From Promethearchaeota archaeon (lineage in GTDB: Archaea; Asgardarchaeota; Thorarchaeia; Thorarchaeales; Thorarchaeaceae), in NCBI GenBank assembly GCA_014728035.1, contig WJMJ01000016.1, positions 1-41,370 of the forward strand: a DNA stretch of 41,370 bases, read 5' to 3'. A model generated the notes under the pieces. That model saw nothing but the letters and a program-made list of their open reading frames with translations, did no database searches and was not told where the DNA came from. Shown one piece after another: positions 17,237 through 25,345 of this stretch (the first letter of the stretch is position 1; the number at the start of each line of letters is the position of its first letter). The translations under genes were made by a program, and so were the position numbers.

Positions 17237-17395
17237 ATGAAATCAATTAGTCAATATACGGAGAGAGGAATAGGATGTGGAACGTATAGTGAAAACTTGG
17301 ACGAAGATGGATATATTCTTAGAATGCGAAATACGGTTGGCATCAGAGGTCGTATAAGGAACCTCAATGGCAATCAGATCTTACAACTCCATTAG
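17237..17395 (+). CDS. Possible 52-residue small protein
   Basis: An ATG-started frame of 52 codons ends at TAG 17393-17395 in the gap after the GHKL gene. The product is basic (ILRMRNTVGIRGRIRNLNG near the C terminus) and has no signal or membrane helix. GGAG lies about 17 bases upstream, which is too far to be convincing. No family is recognised. It could be a chance frame or a remnant. Confidence 0.25.
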   Translation: MKSISQYTERGIGCGTYSENLDEDGYILRMRNTVGIRGRIRNLNGNQILQLH

Positions 17396-17425
17396 AAAAA
17401 TAGTGTGCATAGAAATATCGGTCAT

Positions 17426-17608
17426 TACTATACAAAAAAGGGTTGCAGTCAGCTACTGAAAACTTGGACATTATTGGACACGACCTGATAGGAGGTTATA
17501 TGGGATGATACACGATGAAGGTCTGGTCACCAGACACACATTCCCTGACCAGGACCGAGCCAGTTCCAGTACCGTTTCTGGACGGACAACGCTCGGGTGT
17601 CCAAGTTT
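17426..17608 (+). ncRNA. Candidate structured RNA of about 150 nt with TATA-like promoter
   Basis: AAACTTGGACA (17460-17470) and TGTCCAAGTTT (17598-17608) are perfect eleven-base complements closing a 149-nt element. Inside are GTCTGG-TCA-CCAGAC (17521-17535), a stem CCGAGC/GCTCGG (17555-17560 with 17591-17596), and a hairpin TCCAG/CTGGA (17565-17569 with 17578-17582) capping that stem. CTATACAAA at about 17428-17436 lies 25-30 bases before the first arm, a plausible TATA position. No conserved SRP, RNase P or box C/D signature was recognised. The strand is uncertain; plus is favoured by the TATA-like box. Confidence 0.4.
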
Positions 17609-17629
17609 GCCCAACTAAAAATGAACGGT

Positions 17630-17661
17630 ATGGTAAACAAGGCTGTAAAGCCCTGTTACCA
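17630..17661 (-). terminator. Hairpin downstream of the giant surface-protein gene
   Basis: On the minus strand, GGTAACAGGGCT, a four-base loop TTAC and AGCCTTGTTTACC form an imperfect stem of about 12 pairs starting a few bases after the stop of the giant gene. A T-run (TTTTTAG) follows about 16 bases later. On the plus strand the loop reads GTAA, a GNRA tetraloop. It probably ends the long ABC-protease-surface protein operon. Confidence 0.5.
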
Positions 17662-17665
17662 TGAT

Positions 17666-20600
17666 TTATGCAACAATTTTCACAGGGCGCAAATTGACAA
17701 CCTTATGACTACCATCTTCAGCATCGTATTCCACCATGCCTACTAATTCACCCTCTGCACCGGGTTGAAGCTCAAAGGCTAATTCGGTCACTGTGAGATT
17801 GCCAGGTTCAACTGTACCAATGGTATCGCTCAGGATAGTGTCGGTCAAATCGGGTACACCAAGCACTACCTGTACGTTTTGCATTATCTTGGTTGAATCA
17901 TTCCGAACAACCACCGCAAAGACAACTTTGCCCTCACGAATCTTGTACTCGACCACAATATCCATACCCGGCTCTAGACCAGGACTTGCAGGTTCGGCTG
18001 TTGTGATGAATTCCTCAACACTTAGACGTTGACGAAGCTTGGTGGCAATTATTCCTAGAACAAGAATCAATCCAAGCAGGGTACTTACGGGATATCCCCA
18101 GTGAAGATTGGGGTCGAAGTCCATTGAGTCATTCAATCCGTCCATATCAGAGTCAACTGAGAGTGGGTCAGTCCCGTATACGAAGATTTCTTCATAATCG
18201 GTCAGTGAATCTCCATCGGTATCTGCAGAATTTACGTCAGTATGATATGTGTTGTATTCCAGCCCATCGATTATCATGTCTTGATCCGTATCATTATTGG
18301 TTGGGTCACTCAATGAAACCATGATTTCAAAGTAGTCATCAAGCCGATCAAGGTCTGTATCTTCTTCAAAGGGATCAGTTCCATGTGTAACGACTTCATC
18401 GTAATCAGTAACACCATCAAAATCAGTATCTTCGTTATTGGGGTCAGTTCCCCAAGTGTCGACTTCCTCAAAGTCTGTAAGTCTATCTTGGTCACTATCT
18501 GGTTCAGTTGGATCCGTTAAGGTCACTGCAATCTCCTGTGAGTCAGTTAAACCATCTTGGTCACTATCACTAGAGAGCGGATTGGTTCCATACTCGATTT
18601 CAGCCCCATCAAGGATATTATCCTGGTCCGAGTCGGGATTCATAGGTTCGGTTCCGTATTCTAATACTTCCTCTCCATCTTCTAAATTATCATTGTCACT
18701 ATCCTTGTCAAGAGGATGTGTTCCGTAGACTCTTAACTCCTCCAAGTTTCCAAGTCCATCTTGGTCAGAGTCGTAATCTGCATCATTAATACCTCCAAAG
18801 GTAGCTGCCTTGGTGGGGTCGGTATCAGTGAGTTCTACCTCCTCCCAGTCTGAGAGCTGATCTGAGTCAGTATCATTTGAGAGAGGGTTGCATTCATAAT
18901 CCAGGACCTCTACACCATCTTCAAGATTGTCTTGATCTGTATCTTTGCTAAGTGGGTCAGTGCCGTACTCATCCACCTCTTCAAAGTCGGTCAAATCATC
19001 TCTATCAGTATCTTCATGCAAAGGATCAGTACCATAATCGTCTATCTCTTCACCGTTGGTGAGTTCATCACCATCTTCATCATCATTGTAATCAGAGAGA
19101 CCATCCCCATCAGTGTCCTTCAACCTCGGATCGGTTTCAGTAAGTACACATTCTTCATAGTTTGTCAGGAGGTCTCGATCCTCATCATCTAATCCATCAA
19201 TAATGCCATCATTATCTGAGTCATTATCTCGTGGATCGGTCAGAGTAAGCAGTATCTCGTGTTCGTTTGACAGTGTGTCATTGTCGATATCCCAATCAGC
19301 ATCGGATATACCAGTAAGACTGGTACTGTAGAGATTTGGATTAGTTAGAGTAAGATTCACTTCGTGGTAGTCCGTGAGACCATCGTTATCGCTGTCTTTT
19401 TCACGAGGATTCGTGCCCAAAATAATTTCTTGCCCATCAAGTAGCAAATCATTGTCACCGTCTTCCTCAAGAGGGTCTGTATTGTAGATGTTCAATTCTT
19501 GCCCATCAGTGAGTAGGTCATCATCTGTATCTTCATCTAATGGATCAGTCTCAAAGACCTTGATCTCATCGTAATCGCTAACGCCATCTTGGTCAGTATC
19601 AGACGAATTGAGTAATGTGTGCCAAGTTAGAGCTTCTTCTCCATCCTCAAGCAAGTCACCATCAGTGTCTCTATTGTTGGGGTCACTAGAATAACGGAAT
19701 AGTTCGTCCCAGTCATCAATCAAGTCACCATCAGTGTCCACTTCACGAGGCGATGTGTCACTTACGAATATCTCATAGTAATCAGACAAAGCATCTCCAT
19801 CAGTGTCAATCAAAGTGCAGTTAGTTTCGTATTGGTATATTTCATCAAAGTTGCTTATTCCATCTGCATCTTCATCGTCATCACGGTCAGAGATGCCATC
19901 TTCATCAGTGTCTGAAACAAGGGGGTCTGTATGACTATTGAACAGCTCGTCGTTGTCAGCAATGCCATCAAAGTCAGAGTCTTCTTCAAGAGGGTTTGTC
20001 CCATAGATATTGACCTCTTCTCCGTCTTCCAACGAGTCGAAGTCTGAATCGAAGTTCTCTGGGTCTGTACCCTCCTCTAGCTCTTCCTTATCAGTGAGAC
20101 CATCATCATCTCCATCTGCTTGGGTTGGGTCAGTATCATATATTTTCCATTCTTCGTAATCAGAGAGACCGTCCTGGTCGGTGTCATTGTTATTGGGGTC
20201 AGTACCTAAATCCAGCTCTTTCTTATCCAGAATTAGGTCGTTATCCGAATCGCTTGAATTCGGATTAGTTCCGTAGTCGTTTACCTCAGCTCCATCACTT
20301 AATTGGTCGCCATCGGTGTCCCAATTTGTAGGAGAGGTCTCAGAAGTATAGACCTCATAATAATCAGATAAATCGTCAGAATCAGAGTCGGTTCCTGTAG
20401 GGTCGGTTCCATAGAGGTAATACTCATCATAGTCTGAAATCTGATCATTGTCAGAATCTTTGTCAGTTGGAGATGAACCTACAATATTGACTTCAAAACC
20501 ATCCTCAAGCAGGTCTCCATCAGTGTCTTTATTGGTTGCGTTAGAATGATAGCCATATATCTCGAGTCCGTTTGAGAGACCATCCCAGTCTGAGTCTAGA

Positions 20601-23600
20601 TCATAATCCGAAGTACCATTATCATAGGTGCTGAATTTTGCAGGATCTAATCCAAGGTCATTTACCTCAAAACCATCATATAATTGGTCGCCATCACTAT
20701 CTGTCAGAAGAGGGTCTGTACCATAGGTAAATATCTCTTCATAATCAGTCAGAAGGTCGGAATCCGTATCTTGCTCAAGAGGATCAGTATTGTATGTTAG
20801 AATTTCAGGGCCATCGTAAATTCCGTCATCATCTGTATCAGCATCACCAGGAGATGTATCATAGAGATCGATTTCGTCCCCATTGGAAATACCATCTGAA
20901 TCACTATCTTCATCATAGTCACTTGTGGAATCTCCATCAGAATCACTCAGAGTTGGGTCAGTTTCAGTAATCTCTACTTCTGTGAAATCATCTAGTCCAT
21001 CTGAATCGGTATCCTCCAAAGTTGGATTAGTGCCATGCTCGTGGACTTCGGCTCCATCCAGAAGCCCATCCGAATCAGTATCATTGTTGAGGGGATTGGA
21101 ACCCCATATGAGTTCATCACCATCGTCCAATTCATCTTGGTCAGTATCTGCTACTGCAGGGTCGGTTTCATACTGGTCCACAACCCCATCGTGGTCGATA
21201 TCTTCATCCCCATCAAGAATGCCGTCATCATCTGTATCGCTATTAGTAGCATTCCAGCCAGCATTAATCTCAATTCCATCCTTTATGCCATCAGAATCGG
21301 TATCTGCTAGAATGGGATTAGTATTGTATGTCCGAATCTCATCAACATTTGACAACCCGTCATTATCAAAGTCATCATCTGCATCATTGATACCGTCATC
21401 ATCCGAATCGCTCAAGTTCGGGTCTGTACCCACCTCATTGACTTCTTCTGCATCGGTTAAACCATCTTGGTCTGTATCTTGACTTAGAGGGTCGGTCTCT
21501 GCATTGAACTCTTCAAGATTGGTAAGACCATCATCATCGAGGTCTTCTTCCCAGTCGTAGTCGCCATCATCGTTAGTATCATTATACAACGGGTCAGTTT
21601 CGCTCATGAATACCTCGAACCAGTTAGGAAGATTGTCACCATCCTCATCATCATCATAATCAGAGATTCCGTTGTTGTTAGTATCAGTATCATTAGTGAG
21701 GGTATGAGTGAAATAGAATTCTATCCCATTACTCAAATCATCTCCATCAAAGTCCTCATCATAATCAGAGATGGAGTCATCATCTGAATCTTCATCAAGT
21801 GGGTCTGTACCAAGGATAAGGACCTCATGCCCGTCATTTACTCCATCCTCATCGGTGTCCTGATTTCGAGGCAACGTGCCGTTAAGATATTCTTCGTAAT
21901 TCGTCAACAAGTCCAAATCTAAATCTTCCAAATCGTCATTTATCGAGTCTAAATCAGAATCAACAAGGGTCGGATTAGTCTTAGTGAAGTAAATTTCAAA
22001 TCCGTTTGGGAGATTGTCACCGTCATAGTCATAGTCATAGTCATTTAGAGTGTTTACTGGGTCTGTAGAAAAGGGGTCCGTAGGATCGAAGGTGGGATAG
22101 TGGTCCACTTCGTACTTGTCACCAACACCATCGGAATCAGAATCAACATTGGTTGCATTGGTACCCCAGGTTATTACCTCAGCGTAATCGGATAGCTTGT
22201 CACCATCAGAGTCACTATTTGTGGCATTTGTTTCATAGGTGAATATTTCAGCATAATCAGAAAGCCCATCAAGGTCTGTGTCATTTGAGTTTGGATCGGT
22301 TTCATAGATATCTACTTCTTGACCATCCAGAAGCCCATCTGAATCAGTATCATTGTTTAGAGCATCGGTATTATAGGTCTCAATTTCCTCAAAATCATCA
22401 AGGCCATCAGAATCAGAGTCAGCATCTATTGGATTGGTTCCATAAGTAACATATTCTTCATAGTCGTCGAGTCCATCTTCATCAGAGTCTGCTTTTCTAG
22501 GATTAGAATGAACAATCATAACTTCCTCATAATCTGTTAGTTGATCATCATCAGTATCTTCATCGATAGGAGAGGTCTTCCAAGTCTTTACCTCCGCTCC
22601 ATCATTCAGATTATCAGAGTCTGAATCAGAATCTAAGGGATCAGAACCTACTGAGATCTCTTTCCAATTTGCAAGATTATCACCATCTTCGTCATCATAA
22701 TAATCAGATAGACCGTCCCCATCCGTATTTGGGTCATTAGGGTCAGTCTCGGTAAGTCGTACCTCCTCAATATTTGACAGACCGTCCCCATCATTATCGT
22801 CTTGTGCGTCATTTATACCGTCATCGTCTGAATCGCTATCAAGAGGGTCAGTTGCAGTGATATTATTCTCCTCATAATCATCAAGTTGATCGAGGTCAGA
22901 ATCAGCAGCATTGGGATTGGTTCCAAGAAATACCTCTTGCCAGTCGGTTAGTAAATCGTCATCTGAATCTTTATCATTTGGATCAGTATCATGTGTGATG
23001 ACTTCTGCAAAGTCTGAAAGTTTATCAGAGTCAGAATCAGGATTCAAAGGGTCAGTATCGTAATTAAGTACCTCTTCACCATCATCCAAATTGTCATTAT
23101 CACTGTCAGCATCGTTCACAAGTGTTCCTTCAATGAGAGTTTCACGAGCGTCCGCAAGACCATCTTTATCCTGATCCAATCCATAGACTTGAAACTGTCC
23201 ATTATTCAGACCAAGCGTGAATTCATCATTTCCATTCGAGTCAATATCACCAGCGTCAATAACACCTACGAAGCCGAACAAATCGTAGGATACCACTCGA
23301 TACCCAGTTGCATTATAGACAATTGCATCGCCACCAGTAGTAGTAGCAAGCAGTTGAGGGTTAGCAAGTCCACCGATATTAGTAACCAGTATTTCCTCAA
23401 GAGCAGCAGGAAGAGTCTTGTTCCATCTTAGACTGAAAGAGGTATTGTACACTCGTAATTCGCCAGCCGTGGTACCCACCATGATTTCTTTTGTTCCACC
23501 AACTACAAGGTCGGATGTTTTCAAAGAGGTTATTCCATCATCCAAGATTTCTGAGTCTAGTGGCGTTCCATTATTCCAACGAATTCGAACATCACCATTC

Positions 23601-24367
23601 GATGTGCTATAAAGAATCTCGGGATTAGCTGTGTCAAAGATATCAGCTGAAGCCAGACCAGTTATCTGATGGCTTGTAGAAACACTCCAGAGTGAGGAAC
23701 CATTACTTCTGAGGAGTGCAATTCTACCACCATTAGAGCCAGTTAATACCTCAGATTTGCCATCTAGGTCTACATCTACTGCATGCACTTGACGGACAAA
23801 CCCATTTGATGTATAACTCCAGAGTTGAGTAGAGTTGATACCATATGCATAGGCACGGAAATTATCACAACCGACGATAATCTCATCAATGGCATCGCCA
23901 TCCAAATCACCAGTATCTATTGCACGAACTGGGTCAGGAAGTGTCACATTAAGAAGAACAGTTTCATTTGCAGCAATAAGAAGAATACCCTGATCGGTTC
24001 CAACCAGCATCTCATCAATACCGTCACCATCTACTTGCATAGAGGTGAGAATGTGAGGTGTTGAGCCAATATCTAACTGCCACAACTTTGTGTTATAATT
24101 ATCAAACACAAATAACGTGCCATTTTGTGTAAGTATAGCTATTTCGTCACCTGCATCCCCATCAAGATTCAACATCTTCAAATCGACGATTTGGGAGCCC
24201 GTAGTATTCTCAAATACAATTGAGACCTGGTAGGGAGATATTTCTGAGAGTACTAAAGATGAGTCTTCTATCTGTAGAGATACTGAATTATAGGTTCCAG
24301 CAGGGCTCTGCAGAGCAAGAACTACACAGATGACAGCCGCAGCTATAACGATATGGTGAGCTTTCAT
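17666..24367 (-). CDS. Giant calcium-binding surface protein: propeller, TSP3-like stalk, membrane helix, cytosolic domain
   Basis: A 2233-residue protein. Residues 1-25 are a signal peptide or N-terminal helix (KAHHIVIAAAVICVVLALQ). Residues ~45-415 are FG-GAP-like beta-propeller repeats with calcium-type loops (NLDGDAGDE, QVDGDGIDE, DLDGDAIDE). Residues ~415-2085 are about 70 units of ~23 residues of the form DTDxDGLxDxEExxxYGTDP, the thrombospondin type 3-like calcium-binding repeat, making a long rod. A membrane helix follows at ~2094-2112 (TLLGLILVLGIIATK), then a 120-residue, presumably cytosolic, beta domain (VVEYKIREGKVVFAVVVRND). The start is ATG 24367: GGAGG lies nine bases upstream and the ATGA overlaps the upstream stop. 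It is the last gene of the operon with the ABC transporter and subtilase, which may export, trim or anchor it. A role in adhesion or envelope structure is inference. Confidence 0.85.
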   Translation of the reverse strand: MKAHHIVIAAAVICVVLALQSPAGTYNSVSLQIEDSSLVLSEISPYQVSIVFENTTGSQIVDLKMLNLDGDAGDEIAILTQNGTLFVFDNYNTKLWQLDIGSTPHILTSMQVDGDGIDEMLVGTDQGILLIAANETVLLNVTLPDPVRAIDTGDLDGDAIDEIIVGCDNFRAYAYGINSTQLWSYTSNGFVRQVHAVDVDLDGKSEVLTGSNGGRIALLRSNGSSLWSVSTSHQITGLASADIFDTANPEILYSTSNGDVRIRWNNGTPLDSEILDDGITSLKTSDLVVGGTKEIMVGTTAGELRVYNTSFSLRWNKTLPAALEEILVTNIGGLANPQLLATTTGGDAIVYNATGYRVVSYDLFGFVGVIDAGDIDSNGNDEFTLGLNNGQFQVYGLDQDKDGLADARETLIEGTLVNDADSDNDNLDDGEEVLNYDTDPLNPDSDSDKLSDFAEVITHDTDPNDKDSDDDLLTDWQEVFLGTNPNAADSDLDQLDDYEENNITATDPLDSDSDDDGINDAQDDNDGDGLSNIEEVRLTETDPNDPNTDGDGLSDYYDDEDGDNLANWKEISVGSDPLDSDSDSDNLNDGAEVKTWKTSPIDEDTDDDQLTDYEEVMIVHSNPRKADSDEDGLDDYEEYVTYGTNPIDADSDSDGLDDFEEIETYNTDALNNDTDSDGLLDGQEVDIYETDPNSNDTDLDGLSDYAEIFTYETNATNSDSDGDKLSDYAEVITWGTNATNVDSDSDGVGDKYEVDHYPTFDPTDPFSTDPVNTLNDYDYDYDGDNLPNGFEIYFTKTNPTLVDSDLDSINDDLEDLDLDLLTNYEEYLNGTLPRNQDTDEDGVNDGHEVLILGTDPLDEDSDDDSISDYDEDFDGDDLSNGIEFYFTHTLTNDTDTNNNGISDYDDDEDGDNLPNWFEVFMSETDPLYNDTNDDGDYDWEEDLDDDGLTNLEEFNAETDPLSQDTDQDGLTDAEEVNEVGTDPNLSDSDDDGINDADDDFDNDGLSNVDEIRTYNTNPILADTDSDGIKDGIEINAGWNATNSDTDDDGILDGDEDIDHDGVVDQYETDPAVADTDQDELDDGDELIWGSNPLNNDTDSDGLLDGAEVHEHGTNPTLEDTDSDGLDDFTEVEITETDPTLSDSDGDSTSDYDEDSDSDGISNGDEIDLYDTSPGDADTDDDGIYDGPEILTYNTDPLEQDTDSDLLTDYEEIFTYGTDPLLTDSDGDQLYDGFEVNDLGLDPAKFSTYDNGTSDYDLDSDWDGLSNGLEIYGYHSNATNKDTDGDLLEDGFEVNIVGSSPTDKDSDNDQISDYDEYYLYGTDPTGTDSDSDDLSDYYEVYTSETSPTNWDTDGDQLSDGAEVNDYGTNPNSSDSDNDLILDKKELDLGTDPNNNDTDQDGLSDYEEWKIYDTDPTQADGDDDGLTDKEELEEGTDPENFDSDFDSLEDGEEVNIYGTNPLEEDSDFDGIADNDELFNSHTDPLVSDTDEDGISDRDDDEDADGISNFDEIYQYETNCTLIDTDGDALSDYYEIFVSDTSPREVDTDGDLIDDWDELFRYSSDPNNRDTDGDLLEDGEEALTWHTLLNSSDTDQDGVSDYDEIKVFETDPLDEDTDDDLLTDGQELNIYNTDPLEEDGDNDLLLDGQEIILGTNPREKDSDNDGLTDYHEVNLTLTNPNLYSTSLTGISDADWDIDNDTLSNEHEILLTLTDPRDNDSDNDGIIDGLDDEDRDLLTNYEECVLTETDPRLKDTDGDGLSDYNDDEDGDELTNGEEIDDYGTDPLHEDTDRDDLTDFEEVDEYGTDPLSKDTDQDNLEDGVEVLDYECNPLSNDTDSDQLSDWEEVELTDTDPTKAATFGGINDADYDSDQDGLGNLEELRVYGTHPLDKDSDNDNLEDGEEVLEYGTEPMNPDSDQDNILDGAEIEYGTNPLSSDSDQDGLTDSQEIAVTLTDPTEPDSDQDRLTDFEEVDTWGTDPNNEDTDFDGVTDYDEVVTHGTDPFEEDTDLDRLDDYFEIMVSLSDPTNNDTDQDMIIDGLEYNTYHTDVNSADTDGDSLTDYEEIFVYGTDPLSVDSDMDGLNDSMDFDPNLHWGYPVSTLLGLILVLGIIATKLRQRLSVEEFITTAEPASPGLEPGMDIVVEYKIREGKVVFAVVVRNDSTKIMQNVQVVLGVPDLTDTILSDTIGTVEPGNLTVTELAFELQPGAEGELVGMVEYDAEDGSHKVVNLRPVKIVA
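18120..23190 (-). repeat. About 70 degenerate tandem ~69-base repeats encoding the calcium-binding stalk
   Basis: The DNA repeats an approximately 69-base unit that encodes one TSP3-like segment. On the plus strand its signature is the recurring ATCxGTATCTTC / GGGTCAGTxCCATA pattern. Copies differ by many substitutions and by occasional short or double units, such as Asp-Asp-Glu-Asp-Gly linkers. The array is therefore old rather than a recent expansion. The count is an estimate from length. Confidence 0.85.
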
Positions 24368-25344
24368 TTTTTGGTTCCTCCGGTAGATTTCTGTTTCCAA
24401 GGTTTAACAGCAAAGTAATCGAAAAAGTCACTCTCAACAAGACTGACTTCATCAAAGGGAATCTTCATTTCATTAAGACTAGAAATCAGAGTCAGCAAGT
24501 GCTTCTCTGGATTATCTATGAATATTTTTAGGGCATTTCTTCCAGCGCGCGATGTATATTCAACACCCGGAAGTTGGTCAATCATCGCAACTGCTTCTTG
24601 GCGCATTTTAGGAAGGGTCACCCGCAAACTCTCACCTTTTCCAGGAAGAGTAGATATCAAGTCTGCTGGTGTACCAAATTGACTAACATACCCAGCTTCA
24701 AGAAGACAAACACGAGAGCAATAGTCAACAATCTCCAAGTCGTGAGAAATAATGACCATAGTTGTCCCCAATTCATAATTGAGTGACTTAAGATAGTTCA
24801 AGGTCTCATGTCGTAAATGTGCATCCAGTCCGGTCGTGGGCTCATCAAGCAATAATACTGGAGGGTCGTGAATCATTCCAAGACAGATAGAAACTCGTTT
24901 TCGTTCTCCACCAGAGAGCTTCTTTACAGCTTTTGTCATAAGCTCCTCGTCAAATCCGAGGATAGCTAGTATGTTTCGAGACCGTTCTTCTATCTCTGGA
25001 GGGCGCATACCAAAACAACGACCAAAGAATTGAGCATTTTGTAAAGGAGTGAAATCATAATACAGACTCAAGTGTTCAAGCTGAGGTACATATCCAACCA
25101 ATAAGCTGATGAGATCACGCTTCTTAGTTACATCATATCCACCCACATACGCGTCACCAGCAGTAGGAGAAATTTGACCAGTAAGAACTCGAAGGACAGT
25201 TGTCTTTCCTGCACCCGAAGCTCCGATAATTCCAAGGAATTCTCGTTTATTTGCAAAGAAGGACACACCTTTCAGTGCATAAAAGTCTCCAAAAGCAACC
25301 TTCAAATCAATGATATCAATTTCTCGTTTTACGTCTTTGGACAA
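24364..25344 (-). CDS. ABC transporter ATP-binding protein, second ATPase of the operon
   Basis: A 326-residue cytosolic ATPase. Walker A GASGAGKTT lies at about 41-49, the Q-loop region is GYVPQLEHLSLY, the signature is LSGGERKRVS, Walker B LLLDEPTTGLD, and the switch histidine is in VIISHD. Residues ~235-326 form a C-terminal extension common in ABC-2-type exporters of the DrrA/CcmA class. TTG 25344 is chosen: GGAGGTG lies six bases upstream and overlaps the end of the subtilase gene, while an ATG at 25377 has no such site. Its stop overlaps the start of the giant surface protein (ATGA). Together with the first ATPase it could form a heterodimer on the single permease encoded here, or work with a second permease elsewhere. 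Confidence 0.9.
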   Translation of the reverse strand: MSKDVKREIDIIDLKVAFGDFYALKGVSFFANKREFLGIIGASGAGKTTVLRVLTGQISPTAGDAYVGGYDVTKKRDLISLLVGYVPQLEHLSLYYDFTPLQNAQFFGRCFGMRPPEIEERSRNILAILGFDEELMTKAVKKLSGGERKRVSICLGMIHDPPVLLLDEPTTGLDAHLRHETLNYLKSLNYELGTTMVIISHDLEIVDYCSRVCLLEAGYVSQFGTPADLISTLPGKGESLRVTLPKMRQEAVAMIDQLPGVEYTSRAGRNALKIFIDNPEKHLLTLISSLNEMKIPFDEVSLVESDFFDYFAVKPWKQKSTGGTKK

Positions 25345-25345
25345 T

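Noticed and set aside
17505..17550. Box C/D guide RNA inside the structured interval
   Set aside because: GATGAT- and CTGA-like stretches exist, but the spacing and second box pair do not fit, and the long closing stem is unlike C/D RNAs.
20925..21482. 185-codon plus-strand open frame, rich in Ser and Val, opposite the giant gene
   Set aside because: It is a mirror of the Asp-codon repeat array on the other strand. Composition is simply the complement of GAT/GAC-rich repeats, and it has no ribosome site.
18120..23190. CRISPR-like array or satellite because of regular repetition
   Set aside because: Units are degenerate, have no unique spacers, and keep one reading frame encoding calcium-binding repeats.
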